Notes under the pieces: generated by a model
Seen by the model: the letters and a program-made list of their open reading frames with translations, nothing else
Database searches by the model: none
What the model was told of the DNA's origin: nothing
Part shown: in pieces, positions 9,189 to 18,528 of the stretch
Layout of the letters: every line of letters starts with the position of its first letter
How positions within the stretch are numbered: the first letter of the stretch is position 1
Program-made: the position numbers and the translations under genes
From: Methanogenium marinum
Lineage (GTDB): Archaea; Halobacteriota; Methanomicrobia; Methanomicrobiales; Methanomicrobiaceae
Reading direction: 5' to 3'
Length of the DNA stretch: 64,000 bases
NCBI RefSeq assembly: GCF_028912405.1
Contig: NZ_JAKELO010000002.1
Coordinates: 1,807,276 to 1,871,275 of the forward strand

Positions 9189-9625
9189 TTTCCATTCTCA
9201 CCTATTTTTTTGCATGTCTGTTGTTTCTCAGGATAAGGGATTCACAAAACAAAAATTGATTTGAGGGTAGCGGTTGGGTTTAGTCTGCATCGTGTGCGGG
9301 TATACTAAAACTATGGCACCGGGGCAGTTTTATGGGGAACATCAATCCTGGTGAAAGATAATTTCAATCTGGATTGGGTGTTTTTCTTTCGTATTTCCCC
9401 TTTGTGATCTGCGATATCCATTGTACGTATAAGAGTTGTTGTGTTATTTTATCCAGGATCATTCGTACACAAAAAATACGATTCTGCTGGTTTGAAAATC
9501 ATATATTCCATCCACTTATGTCGAATAAATCATACAATTATTATTTACGTTAAATTTGGTGTGATCAAAATAGAAAATATTTATCAATGATGCTACTAAA
9601 GGTAAAAAAAGTGTGAAGTGATCTC
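9189..9625. other. Intergenic region upstream of the iron/cobalamin importer
   Basis: About 440 bases without a supported gene. The part near 9540-9600 is strongly AT-rich and contains AAATATTTATC at 9575-9585, a probable TATA box for the substrate-binding protein gene that starts at 9626. I looked for a cobalamin or other riboswitch and for DtxR-type TTAGG/CCTAA dyads and saw none. The middle of the region (9190-9500) shows nothing recognisable. Confidence 0.4.
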
Positions 9626-10762
9626 ATGAAATATTCAGGGTTATTTGTAGCCGCGTTATGCGGTCTTATTCTTGCTGTGGCACTCTGTGCAGGGTGCACC
9701 GACACATCAACAACTGCAGCCGCACCGGTTGGAGGAGAAGATGCATCTGTTAGTCTGATAACTATCACAGACGGGATGGGCAGAAGTGTAACCGTTCCTG
9801 TTGCTCCTGAACGTGTTGTCTGTTCCGGCTCAGGTTGTCTGCGCTACCTGACCTATCTGCAGGCAGAGAATCGGGCCGTCGGGGTTGATGATATGGAGAT
9901 AAAAGAGAGTATCTTTGATGCACGTCCCTATGCTCTTGCAAATCCCCAATTTTCCTCCCTGCCGATGATCGGTGAATTCCGTGGGAATGACGACCCTGAG
10001 AAGATTGTTGCCTCCAATCCGCAGGTGATATTCAAGACCTTCTGCACCGAGGCATCGGAGGCTGACGAATTGCAGGAGAAGACTGGTATTCCGGTGGTTG
10101 CCCTGAACTATGGTGACCCCGGTGCCGGTCGTGCTGATATGGATCAGTCACTCCGCACCATGGGCACCGTCTTAGGAAATGAAGATCGGGCAGAAGTGGT
10201 GATCACATACTTTGATGACCTCACTGCTGACCTTAATACACGAACACAGGGGATTGCAGAAGAAGACCGCCCAACAGTCTTTGTCGGTGGTGTTGCCTAC
10301 CGTGGCCCGCACGGTTTCCAGTCAACTGAACCTGCATATCCACCGTTTGCGTTTGTCAATGCTCGTACACTCTCTGAAGGTCCTGACACTGCACATGCTG
10401 ATATTGCTCAGGAAAAAATAATTGCCTTTGATCCGGAGGTAATCTTTGTTGACCTTTTCACTCTCCAGACCACCCCCTCGGCCGTCGATGAACTGAGAGA
10501 TGACCCGTCATATACCGCGATGACTGCCGTGCAGGCAGGCGAGGTGTACGGTGTGCTACCGTATAACTGCTATTCTATTAACCACGGTTCAGTGATGGCA
10601 GATGCCTACTTCATTGGCACCGTGCTCTATCCTGAGGAATTTTCAGATGTTGACCCGGCAAATAAAGCAGATGAAATTTACACATTCCTTGTGGGAGAAC
10701 CGGTCTTTGATGAGATGGACGCCTTATTTGACGGGATGGCATTCAAACGGACCAATCTGTAA
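9626..10762 (+). CDS. ABC importer substrate-binding lipoprotein, iron-complex/cobalamin class
   Basis: A 378-residue cluster-A binding protein (FecB/BtuF/FhuD type) that captures a metal complex outside the cell. A signal helix ends in the lipobox ALCAGC. It is followed by ITITDGMGRSVTVPVAPERVV, the typical entry of the BtuF-like fold (key parts ITDGMGR and VPVAPERVV), then NPQVIF and EVIFVDLF, one in each lobe. The C-terminus has the AVQAGEVYGVLPYNCYS segment common in methanogen members. It is followed after 91 bases by the permease and ATPase genes, giving a complete importer. The ligand (siderophore, cobalamin or other chelate) cannot be told from sequence. Confidence 0.88.
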   Translation: MKYSGLFVAALCGLILAVALCAGCTDTSTTAAAPVGGEDASVSLITITDGMGRSVTVPVAPERVVCSGSGCLRYLTYLQAENRAVGVDDMEIKESIFDARPYALANPQFSSLPMIGEFRGNDDPEKIVASNPQVIFKTFCTEASEADELQEKTGIPVVALNYGDPGAGRADMDQSLRTMGTVLGNEDRAEVVITYFDDLTADLNTRTQGIAEEDRPTVFVGGVAYRGPHGFQSTEPAYPPFAFVNARTLSEGPDTAHADIAQEKIIAFDPEVIFVDLFTLQTTPSAVDELRDDPSYTAMTAVQAGEVYGVLPYNCYSINHGSVMADAYFIGTVLYPEEFSDVDPANKADEIYTFLVGEPVFDEMDALFDGMAFKRTNL

Positions 10763-10853
10763 TGACCAATATACCTTCTTTTCTAAAAACCGGCTGCAGA
10801 ACTGATCGGCTTTTTTGTGCAGTTCTTCCCGCCTGGTATCCGGAGGTACCCTG

Positions 10854-11924
10854 ATGCATTTTACTGATGGAAAAATTCCGGAAGGATATATTACCTACAC
10901 CCGGCGGAAGGTGGCGATTATTGGAGCAGGCATTCTGGTACTTCTCCTGCTCCTCGTTGTTTCCATTGCGGTCGGTGCTGTTGATATTCCCATTCGTTCT
11001 GTTGTGGGGACGCTCACCGGAATGGCACCGGATCCACTCTATGACCGGATCATATGGAATATCCGCCTGCCGCAGGCACTTGCCGCGATTGTGGCAGGAG
11101 TTGGTCTTGCGATTGCCGGTGTTGGGATGCAGTCAGTCCTGAGAAACCCGCTTGGTTCACCATATACTCTGGGTATTTCCCATGCAGCAGCCTTCGGTGC
11201 TGCGTTCTCAGTCATTGTCCTTGGAACCGGCACGATGCGCAGCAGCGGTGCTGACGCAGTTGCACTCAATAACCCGTATATTACGACCATCTTCGCCTTC
11301 ATATTCTGCCTCGTCGCAACGTTCATTATAATCGCGATATCACGTATCCGGGCGTCATCGCCCGAGGTGATGGTGCTTGCAGGTGTTGCCATTGGTTCGC
11401 TCTTTACTGCCGGGACGATGTTTCTGCAGTACTTTGCTGACGATGTACAGCTTGCGGCTGTTGTCTTCTGGACATTCGGAGATGTGGGCAGGGCCGGGTG
11501 GAATGAACTCATTGTGATGACTGTCGTTGTCGTACTGGCTATCATCTATTTCGTAATGAAACGCTGGGACTACAACGCGATTGATGCCGGTGATGAAACG
11601 GCAAAAGGACTGGGGGTCAATGTTGACCGCGAACGTATTGTGGGAATGCTTGTCGCCTCATTTGTAACAGCCATCATCGTGGCCTTTTTGGGTATTATCG
11701 GGTTTGTCGGTCTTGTATGTCCGCATATGGTTCGCCGGTTAATTGGCGATGACCACCGTTACCTTGTCCCCGGTACCTGTGTCTGCGGGGCCCTCCTGCT
11801 TCTGGCCTCTGACACCGCCGCCCGTCTCATTATTGCACCTCATATTCTGCCGGTAGCTATTCTCACCGCGTTCATGGGTGCTCCAATATTCCTTTATCTC
11901 ATTATATGGGGGCGGTCACGGTGA
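10854..11924 (+). CDS. ABC importer permease, FecCD/BtuC family
   Basis: A 356-residue membrane permease of the type II (BtuC-like) importer class. It has about ten hydrophobic helices. Family segments include IRLPQALAAIVAGVGLAIAG, VLRNPLGSPYTLGIS (the conserved NPLAxPxxLGxS motif) and the coupling segment AKGLGVNVDRER. The late GFVGLVCPHMVRRLIGDDHR is the second signature (first key part GLVCPHMVR). The start chosen is the ATG at 10854, preceded seven bases upstream by GGAGGT. A longer frame from 10815 has no ribosome binding site. Its end overlaps the start of the ATPase gene, so the two are translationally coupled. Confidence 0.9.
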   Translation: MHFTDGKIPEGYITYTRRKVAIIGAGILVLLLLLVVSIAVGAVDIPIRSVVGTLTGMAPDPLYDRIIWNIRLPQALAAIVAGVGLAIAGVGMQSVLRNPLGSPYTLGISHAAAFGAAFSVIVLGTGTMRSSGADAVALNNPYITTIFAFIFCLVATFIIIAISRIRASSPEVMVLAGVAIGSLFTAGTMFLQYFADDVQLAAVVFWTFGDVGRAGWNELIVMTVVVVLAIIYFVMKRWDYNAIDAGDETAKGLGVNVDRERIVGMLVASFVTAIIVAFLGIIGFVGLVCPHMVRRLIGDDHRYLVPGTCVCGALLLLASDTAARLIIAPHILPVAILTAFMGAPIFLYLIIWGRSR

Positions 11925-12682
11925 TTCTCGATATCAATGGTGTTTCTTTCACCTATCGCAGTTCAGACGTGCTGCATGATGTTTCCTTTGACGTAAAACC
12001 GGGAGAGGTGGTCTCTATCCTCGGACCAAACGGGGTGGGGAAGACCACACTTCTACGGTGTATTAATGCGATTCTTGCGCCAAAGACGGGAAATATCCTT
12101 GTTGGTGATGATAATATCCTTTCCCTCTCACGCATGGAGGTGGCACGCCGCATCGGATATGTGTCACAGCAGTGCGAAAAGGCACGCCTGACGGTCTTTG
12201 ATGCCATTCTTCTGGGACGACGGCCGCATATGGGCTGGAGTGTTTCGGATGATGATCTAAAGATTGTTGAGTCTGCTATCCGTATGCTTCAACTTGAAAA
12301 TCTCTCTCTGCGCTACACGGATGAGATGAGCGGCGGAGAACTTCAGAAGGTAAGTATTGCCCGTGCCCTTGTGCAGGAACCAAGGCTTCTCCTCCTCGAT
12401 GAGCCGACGAGCAGTCTGGATCTGAAAAATCAAATTGACATTCTCTCCACCATACGGGCAGTGGTGAAGAGCCACCAGGTATCTGCGGTCATGACGATGC
12501 ATGACCTCAATCTTGCTATCCGTTTCTCAGACCGGTTTATCCTCCTGAAAGACGGGACGATTTATGAAGTGGGTGGCCATGAGATTATCCGGCCGGATGT
12601 AATAGAAGAGGTGTATGGTCTCCCCGTCTATGTGGAGACGGTTGCCGGCCATCCGGTGGTTGTTCCCAACGGTGGCAAATGA
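11921..12682 (+). CDS. ABC importer ATP-binding protein, FecE/BtuD family
   Basis: A 253-residue ATPase powering the permease encoded just before it. It has Walker A GPNGVGKTT, Q-loop QQCEK, ABC signature MSGGELQKVSIARAL, Walker B LLLLDEPTSSLDL and switch His in MTMHDLNLA. I chose the GTG at 11921 because it overlaps the permease stop codon (GTGA) and is preceded by GGGGG. An ATG at 11906 is the alternative and would add five residues. The gene order binding protein, permease, ATPase is the usual one. Confidence 0.92.
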   Translation: MILDINGVSFTYRSSDVLHDVSFDVKPGEVVSILGPNGVGKTTLLRCINAILAPKTGNILVGDDNILSLSRMEVARRIGYVSQQCEKARLTVFDAILLGRRPHMGWSVSDDDLKIVESAIRMLQLENLSLRYTDEMSGGELQKVSIARALVQEPRLLLLDEPTSSLDLKNQIDILSTIRAVVKSHQVSAVMTMHDLNLAIRFSDRFILLKDGTIYEVGGHEIIRPDVIEEVYGLPVYVETVAGHPVVVPNGGK

Positions 12683-12853
12683 CGATGGGGTGATGCCAGT
12701 CTTCCTCCTCTCCTGCTTTTCTTTCCTTCTGTTATCATCACTATCACTTCACTTCCTACAAAGTCACCAATAGATCCGCTATTTTTTCCCGGTTGCATCG
12801 GATGAAAGGGCAAAAGGAGAACCTTTTTACCATTTTTTTGCCCATAAACAATT

Positions 12854-13567
12854 ATGAAATACAATCTGACCGGAGACAATCTGCAGTTCGTTACCCTGGA
12901 AATTGAGCCGGGGGATAAGGTCTATGCGGAAGCCGGTGCGCTGGTATACATGTCCGGCAACATTAATATGGATGCAAAACTTCAGGGCGGACTTCTGAAA
13001 GGCCTGAAACGCACCCTTGCCGGTGAATCTTTCATGGTGACACATTTTACCAGTGTCGGTGGTCCGGGGCTTGCCGCATTCGGAGGAAACTGTCCGGGAA
13101 AGATTGTAGCAATGGACATCACTGGAAAAGAGTTCATTGCACAGAGAGATGCCTTCCTCTGTGCCGAAGAGAGTGTAAAATGGGAGATTGCATTCCAGAA
13201 GCGTCTTGGTTCCACATTCTTTGGCGGTGAAGGATTTATTCTCCAGCATCTCTCCGGGGAGGGTATGGTATTTCTGCATGCAGCAGGAGACCTCGTGGAG
13301 GTTGACCTGAAACCGGATCAGGTATACAAGGTATCTACAGCCCATGTGGTCGGATGGGAACCATCGGTTACCTATGACATACAGGCAGTAGGTGGAATAA
13401 AAACAGCGATGTTTGGTGGTGAAGGTCTCTTCATGACCACGCTCACCGGACCTGGCAAAGTGATTATCCAGTCGATGACCCTGCCACAGTTGGCAAATGC
13501 CGTGCAGCCCTTCCTTCCGACCCAGTCATCCGGGGGCGACAGTGGTGGGTTCCAGTTGAAATTCTGA
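12854..13567 (+). CDS. AIM24/TIGR00266-family protein
   Basis: A 237-residue soluble protein of the AIM24-like family (TIGR00266), built of beta-strands with repeated Gly-rich turns. Typical segments are EIEPGDKVYAEAGALVYMSG, FGGNCPGKIVAMDI, STFFGGEGFILQHLSG and MFGGEGLFMTTLTGPG. The molecular role of the family in prokaryotes is not established; the eukaryotic namesake affects mitochondrial inner-membrane organisation. It is followed after seven bases by a small membrane protein gene, and the two probably form an operon. Confidence 0.85.
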   Translation: MKYNLTGDNLQFVTLEIEPGDKVYAEAGALVYMSGNINMDAKLQGGLLKGLKRTLAGESFMVTHFTSVGGPGLAAFGGNCPGKIVAMDITGKEFIAQRDAFLCAEESVKWEIAFQKRLGSTFFGGEGFILQHLSGEGMVFLHAAGDLVEVDLKPDQVYKVSTAHVVGWEPSVTYDIQAVGGIKTAMFGGEGLFMTTLTGPGKVIIQSMTLPQLANAVQPFLPTQSSGGDSGGFQLKF

Positions 13568-13574
13568 TGTTCTT

Positions 13575-13862
13575 ATGACAGAAATACAGTCCGAAGCAAA
13601 CAGCCGGGGCAGACGTGCAGGGGGAATTCTCCTCCTTGCATGTGCCGTCATTGCACTTCTCCTGTTTGTACTGGCCAATTTGGGCATCATCGCAGCGGGA
13701 CTCTTCACGTTCCTTTTTCTGGCACTCATCGTAGTGGGTATCATCTGTATCGGAATTGCACTATTTGCGATTCCAATGTATATTATGAAAGATCCCACGG
13801 TTGAGCCCGGCAATTATGAACTGGACGATGTTTCACCAGTGAACGATGCTAAAGATCACTGA
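13575..13862 (+). CDS. Small two-helix membrane protein
   Basis: A 95-residue protein with two hydrophobic helices (about residues 15-37 and 40-65) and a hydrophilic, acidic C-terminus ending VSPVNDAKDH. I do not recognise a family. The gene starts seven bases after the AIM24-like gene on the same strand, so the two are probably made together and may act together at the membrane. Confidence 0.65.
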   Translation: MTEIQSEANSRGRRAGGILLLACAVIALLLFVLANLGIIAAGLFTFLFLALIVVGIICIGIALFAIPMYIMKDPTVEPGNYELDDVSPVNDAKDH

Positions 13863-13916
13863 ATATTCATTTTTTTCACCAATATATATCGAGAGTGAGA
13901 ACCTACCATATTTGTC

Positions 13917-14705
13917 ATGGAGATGAGGTGTCCTGTCGTACTTGTACATGGGTGGAAGAGTCATCCAGAAGTGTGGAATCCTCTTGTCCGGCGGTTGGAG
14001 GAGGAGTCTTTTGTATGCTGGAACTTTAGCCATGCCAAACTGCGGGATGCAGGCGCAGAAGAGATTGGCCGTGCCCTGATGGATTTTATCCATACGATGC
14101 AGGAGAAGCATGAATACCGGGGCGAGGTTGATATTGTCTGTCATTCCATGGGTGCTGCGGTAGCCAGATATATGCTGGAAGTGATGGATGGTGACTCCCG
14201 TACCATTCCGGTGAGGATGCTCATTGGTATCGGCCCGCCGAATAACGGTTCATCGATGGCAGAACTCTTCAATGATCCCGTTCACGGGCCCGCCATTCTG
14301 CAGCAGCTGAAGGGCACCTTTGTGCCGAAGACTTATGATCCGGCGGCTGACAGGTTGGTTCAGGAATTCCGGTCAACCGGGCCGTTTGTGCAGGCACTAC
14401 GGGATGTCGGTCTGCGCAATGATGTCAGGTACCGGGTGATTGTTGCCGGAAATACGACCGGCACACCGGATTTCTTCCCCCTCTTCAAAGGACAGACATG
14501 GGCATATTCGCGAGAAGGGTGGCAGATGACTGCCCGGGGGGATGGCATTGTCTCTCATATGGATTCCCATATGTCGGGTGCTGAGATTGCCGTACTGCCG
14601 GATGATCCAGCGGCGCTGAATGTGGCTGCATCGGATTATTGCCATCTCCGCCTGCCGGGAAACCCGGAGGTGGTTGAACAGGTGATCCGGTTTTTGCGGG
14701 AGTAG
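13917..14705 (+). CDS. Alpha/beta-hydrolase, lipase-like
   Basis: A 262-residue hydrolase with an early oxyanion segment CPVVLVHGWKSHPEVW and a nucleophile elbow VCHSMGAAVARY (Ser in HSM). The later DGIVSHMDSHM and DYCHLRLPGN segments probably supply the Asp and His of the triad. The layout resembles triacylglycerol lipase/PGAP1-like hydrolases. No signal peptide is seen, so it is likely cytoplasmic. Start is ATG at 13917, with a second ATG at residue 3 equally possible. Substrate unknown. Confidence 0.8.
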   Translation: MEMRCPVVLVHGWKSHPEVWNPLVRRLEEESFVCWNFSHAKLRDAGAEEIGRALMDFIHTMQEKHEYRGEVDIVCHSMGAAVARYMLEVMDGDSRTIPVRMLIGIGPPNNGSSMAELFNDPVHGPAILQQLKGTFVPKTYDPAADRLVQEFRSTGPFVQALRDVGLRNDVRYRVIVAGNTTGTPDFFPLFKGQTWAYSREGWQMTARGDGIVSHMDSHMSGAEIAVLPDDPAALNVAASDYCHLRLPGNPEVVEQVIRFLRE

Positions 14706-14881
14706 ATCTCTCAAACGTATATTTTTGGCAGGATGCAGATCTTTGTTGACGTCTGATGCATAATTTTGGCACAATATTTTTTTGAATGAAACCCGAAAAT
14801 GGGAGTCATAATTATGGTTTTCCTGTATGATCACCAGAGATTACAAAAAAGGGAATGAAACAGGGAGATGTGTAATTATCC

Positions 14882-15739
14882 TTATTGTGGGGTAGAAAAA
14901 TCGTTCACATCCCACCAAATCTTCATCCGGTGGGAATGGCCGGGCACAACGACAGTATCGCCGTCATGCTGCAGGGACTGCATGATATACTCCCTGAGCA
15001 ACTTTTCCTGCTTTTCTGTTGTGACAAAGTGTCGTGGTTTGAAATATTCAACTGCCTCATCTTCGGTTGCAAACCGGTAGATATGTTCATAGACAAAATG
15101 CTCGATATGGGGGAAAATACCCATCCCATAGAGGATATTGAAGATAATATCTGAATTTGGTGATGCCACATACTCTGTTCCGTGGAGTTTCGGCCAGAGA
15201 TCTGCAGACATCCTCTCCCATGAGGCAACTCCCGCAAACCAAAAGATATAGACATATTTTGAGGATGCTTCAATCATCTTTTCAATCGCTGCTTTCATGT
15301 CGGGGACATCCAGCGAAAATGAGGCAAAAACTACATCATAGGGCCCCGAGAGATCTGCTGCCACATCCACATCTTCCCAGCGTTTCTGTACGCAGTCTGC
15401 ATTCCCGATGTTCTCCTCTTTCAGGTTCTCCTTTAAAACGGAAAACATACCAACAGAAGGTTCAACAGCAGTAATATGGCTGACCTGGCGGGCGATGGGA
15501 ATGGTGATGGCACCCGGCCCTGCTCCCACGTCACAAACCCGTGATTCAGGTGTCAGGGCGAGTCCGGCGATGGTCCGGTTGACCCTTTCGCCGTTCTTTT
15601 CATATGACATCCGGTAGAATTTGCGGGCGGCGTCCTGTTCGTCCCACATACTTGCACTGTCCTTCCGGTTGTTTATTTCATGGTTCTTCTGCCACTGTTC
15701 TTTCCAGCATGTGTTCCAGTCGATGGGTGTCTGTGTCAT
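14882..15739 (-). CDS. Class I SAM-dependent methyltransferase
   Basis: A 285-residue methyltransferase. The SAM-binding motif I is RVCDVGAGPGAITIPIA (about residues 67-83), followed by the acidic end of strand 2 in ITAVEPS and motif IV in YDVVFASFSLDVPD. The ATG at 15739 follows CTGAGGAGAGAAT, a clear ribosome binding site. The long N-terminal helix with two Trp-rich segments and the C-terminal extension are shared with other methanogen members of unknown substrate. It stands alone between convergent and divergent neighbours. Confidence 0.85.
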   Translation of the reverse strand: MTQTPIDWNTCWKEQWQKNHEINNRKDSASMWDEQDAARKFYRMSYEKNGERVNRTIAGLALTPESRVCDVGAGPGAITIPIARQVSHITAVEPSVGMFSVLKENLKEENIGNADCVQKRWEDVDVAADLSGPYDVVFASFSLDVPDMKAAIEKMIEASSKYVYIFWFAGVASWERMSADLWPKLHGTEYVASPNSDIIFNILYGMGIFPHIEHFVYEHIYRFATEDEAVEYFKPRHFVTTEKQEKLLREYIMQSLQHDGDTVVVPGHSHRMKIWWDVNDFSTPQ

Positions 15740-16077
15740 ATTCTCTCCTCAGGTGTCAGGGATTTCTGCATAATTCTCCATGTGGGCATACCGGTGGTTT
15801 CTTTCTGAAATGTGCTGTATGAGCGTATTCAGTGACCGGGCAGGCACGGGTCATACGAAAAATACAATTATTCTAATTAAGTGTGATATTTTATCTATTA
15901 AATAGGAATCTATTTTCCTGACCAGGGCATGGTTTCTCTCTTTCCCCGATTTATCTAAAGAGTATTTTCCCTGCCTGAATCTGGGTTAAATATTTGCCCC
16001 TGATGCCCGCTTCCGGTACCATTTTGTCGGCATGACTCAAATATTCTGTATTGCCCGATACCGGAGCTGTTACCTGT
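15740..16077. other. Divergent promoter region
   Basis: About 340 bases between the methyltransferase (minus) and the ATP-grasp gene (plus). The middle (15850-15915) is very AT-rich. A TATA-like TTTATCTAAAG near 15950-15960 could serve the ATP-grasp gene. An in-frame TTG at 16051 would extend that gene, but the ATG at 16078 is preferred. No other gene seen. Confidence 0.35.
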
Positions 16078-17247
16078 ATGATCATACTTGATGAACCCTA
16101 TGTATCCCGTTACCTGAGAGAGACCATCATCTCTGCCGGTTTGCCTGTGCTCATAAATGAGATGTCGGAAACGCAGGACTTTCCGGATGAGACTATGCTC
16201 ATGGACGATGCGGCAAGTATTGCCCTGATGAAGGATGACCCGGATCAGAAACTGTACAGTAATTCTGAACATGCTCTTCAGTGGATTGCAGATAATCTGG
16301 TGTTTACCGGACTTCCGGAAACAATCAGACAGTTCAAGGATAAGGTGGCATTCCGCCGTCTTCTCCTGCCACTCTTCCCTGATTTTTTCTTTCGTGAAGT
16401 GGCAGCAGAAGACTTGGAAAACCTGGACATCCGCTGTATTCCAAAGCCCTTTATCATCAAACCGGCAGTAGGGTTTTTCAGCGCGGGTGTGCATATGGTC
16501 ACATCTGACGCTGAATGGGAAAAGGTGCTTTTATCCTTGAGAGAAGAGATAAACGTTCATTCTTCGCTTTTTCCCCCACAGGTATACAACTCTGCGACAT
16601 GGATAATTGAAGAGTATATTCAGGGAACCGAACTTGCAGTGGACGCCTGTTTCACAGCCGATGGAGAACCGGTTGTTCTCAATATTCTCTCTCATATGTT
16701 CTCATCCGATGCGGATGTGGACGACAAAGTCTACCTGACGTCCAAAGCGATTATCAGAGAATACCTGTCTCCGGTGATGAACCTTCTTCGTCAGATTCAG
16801 GCACTCACCGGCATCAGGAATTTCCCCCTCCATATTGAGGTGCGGGTGGATGAAGACGGGCATGTAGTACCTATTGAAGTAAATCCAATGCGGTTTGCAG
16901 GGTGGTGTACGACTGATATCGCAGCGTACGCCTATGGTATCAACGTTTACCGGGCATACTTTGAAGAGAATGCACCTGACTGGGAGACACTGTTGGCAGA
17001 TGACAATGGAGATGTCTACGCCCTCTTTGTGGTAAAACCCCCTGAAGATATGCCCCCCAAAACAATTGTCGGGTTTGATTATGATGGGTTTACAGCCTCG
17101 TTTGCCCATCCCTTAGAGATGCGTCCGGTGGACTTTGACTTATATCCGGTATTCGGATTCTTCTTTGTGAAGATGGAAGACGGGGATATGCGGGAAGCAG
17201 AAGCATTCCTGCAGGCTGATCTGCGGGAGTTTATTCGTATCCGGTAA
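16078..17247 (+). CDS. ATP-grasp domain enzyme of unknown substrate
   Basis: A 389-residue protein with ATP-grasp architecture. The N-terminal lid region is followed by PKPFIIKPAVGFFSAGVHMV (nucleotide-binding Lys in IIKP), then WIIEEYIQGTELAVDACF with the E-x-x-x-G-x-E metal/substrate segment, then HIEVRVDEDGHVVPIEVNPMRF with the terminal E-x-N that binds Mg-ATP. Such enzymes join a carboxylate to an amine or thiol. The C-terminal 90 residues have no recognised domain. No biosynthetic partner is adjacent, so the product cannot be guessed. Confidence 0.82.
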   Translation: MIILDEPYVSRYLRETIISAGLPVLINEMSETQDFPDETMLMDDAASIALMKDDPDQKLYSNSEHALQWIADNLVFTGLPETIRQFKDKVAFRRLLLPLFPDFFFREVAAEDLENLDIRCIPKPFIIKPAVGFFSAGVHMVTSDAEWEKVLLSLREEINVHSSLFPPQVYNSATWIIEEYIQGTELAVDACFTADGEPVVLNILSHMFSSDADVDDKVYLTSKAIIREYLSPVMNLLRQIQALTGIRNFPLHIEVRVDEDGHVVPIEVNPMRFAGWCTTDIAAYAYGINVYRAYFEENAPDWETLLADDNGDVYALFVVKPPEDMPPKTIVGFDYDGFTASFAHPLEMRPVDFDLYPVFGFFFVKMEDGDMREAEAFLQADLREFIRIR

Positions 17248-17328
17248 TGCCTTAATTTTTAACGGGCAAAAAAGGGGTGAACGGGCATTGATGTTTTTTA
17301 TGTGACCGGGGTTAGGATTTTCAGGTAT

Positions 17329-17910
17329 CTATTCCGGGTGTTTATCTTTCGGAACGGGAGTCTCTTCCTTCCCTTCTGCTACCTCGCAGACAATCCCAGT
17401 CAGTACTGAGAACACAATCAGGTATGTGGTCAGGACTGCGGTATAGAGGCCGCCGAAATAGTAGATCATGACCGGAATGAACGGGAGTTTTACCGACCGC
17501 GTATAGAGGAATACACCTGCAAGAGCAGTTCTCATCCCTTTTTCCCGGAAATCAGCGAGCATTGAATACCAGACATAGACAGGGCCTGTTGCAATGATAC
17601 CAGCGATGATTGCGATTATCCATCCGGTTCGTCCCGATTTTGACCCGAGGTGCTTTGCAATTGCTTTTGGTTTGATGAAGAGATTGACGAGAAACATCAG
17701 GACAAAAACCAACACCAGTACAGGGATTATTTGCCGGAGAACATCAAAAAAGGCATTCAGTGCCTGGATTGCAACTGTTATGTCCAGAATGGCAACAATG
17801 CAATAGATACCTGCGACAATCCCGAGGAAGATGAGAGGGAACCGGGAATTGTACTTTTTATTCTGGTTCCCGTTTCCATTCTCTTTTTTCATCTCCCCTT
17901 TCTGCTTCAT
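17329..17910 (-). CDS. YraQ/ArsP-type permease, C-terminal half of a split pair
   Basis: A 193-residue protein with about five hydrophobic helices. The segment KAIAKHLGSKSGRTGWIIA and the next helix with ATGPVYVWYSMLADFREKG match one repeat of the YraQ/ArsP-type permease family (DUF318). Full-length members have about 300-350 residues with two homologous halves. Here the halves are two genes that overlap by four bases (ATGA), with this one second. A charged N-terminal leader precedes the first helix, with an alternative ATG at residue 7. Characterised relatives export methylarsenicals; the substrate here is unknown. Confidence 0.75.
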   Translation of the reverse strand: MKQKGEMKKENGNGNQNKKYNSRFPLIFLGIVAGIYCIVAILDITVAIQALNAFFDVLRQIIPVLVLVFVLMFLVNLFIKPKAIAKHLGSKSGRTGWIIAIIAGIIATGPVYVWYSMLADFREKGMRTALAGVFLYTRSVKLPFIPVMIYYFGGLYTAVLTTYLIVFSVLTGIVCEVAEGKEETPVPKDKHPE

Positions 17911-18341
17911 AGTATGCCTCCAAGAAGGGAGAGGGTGACTTCAGTTAGTATGGCAATAAGAATTGCAAAGATAAATCCACAGAGATTGCGTGCAATTGCA
18001 AATCGTTTCCCGAGGATGTTCATCTCCATGGGAAGCTGAATAACACCAACAGTGACCCACGCAACGATGAATGCGGTAACCGCAGTGATGCTGATGCCGG
18101 TGTTCAGGAGTTCCCCTCCAATTACATAGCTTGTAACCGGGTTTCCGGCAGCAATACTTCCAATTGCAGCACCGGCGACCGGATCAACGAGCGGATGGCC
18201 GGTAAAGACCATTCCATACCATTCGGGTGGAATTATTGTCAGAAGAAGGCTTACCAGAAGCAGGATTCCAAGGATCTGTGGGATCACCTGCACCATGGAC
18301 GTATATGTCTTCTCAGCACTGGCCCGTATATCCATATTCAT
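17907..18341 (-). CDS. YraQ/ArsP-type permease, N-terminal half of a split pair
   Basis: A 144-residue protein with four hydrophobic helices. It contains the family pattern PLVDPVAGAAIGSIAAGNPVTSYVIGGELL, quoted here as two parts: DPVAGAAIGSIAAGNP and VTSYVIGGELL, plus VGVIQLPMEMNILG. It is encoded just before, and overlaps by four bases, the other half, so the two products probably assemble in a one-to-one ratio. A dyad-rich segment lies 17-71 bases upstream of the start and could be an operator. Confidence 0.75.
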   Translation of the reverse strand: MNMDIRASAEKTYTSMVQVIPQILGILLLVSLLLTIIPPEWYGMVFTGHPLVDPVAGAAIGSIAAGNPVTSYVIGGELLNTGISITAVTAFIVAWVTVGVIQLPMEMNILGKRFAIARNLCGFIFAILIAILTEVTLSLLGGIL

Positions 18342-18357
18342 TCATTATGGGAAGAGT

Positions 18358-18412
18358 GGGTTAATGGTTGGGATCCCACCTGTCATTGGGATCCCGGTTT
18401 GGTGATTAACCC
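18358..18412. promoter_or_regulatory. Nested dyad upstream of the split permease operon
   Basis: An outer perfect inverted repeat GGGTTAAT (18358-18365) / ATTAACCC (18405-18412) encloses two copies of the 8-bp palindrome GGGATCCC at 18370-18377 and 18388-18395. It lies 17-71 bases before the start codon of the permease operon on the minus strand, where a promoter and operator are expected. The regulator is unknown. Confidence 0.45.
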
Positions 18413-18528
18413 TGTTCTTTGAGTGTGGGCCGTTGCCGGGAAAAGATTTGAGTAGTGGAATGTGGATAAATTTCAACGAAAGATGGGCAGGAAGATGCCG
18501 CATCCTTCTGATGAATTAAAAAACAGAT

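Noticed and set aside
9189-9625. Cobalamin riboswitch before the ABC importer
   Set aside because: No B12-box-like sequence or suitable helices were found; the region looks like a plain promoter.
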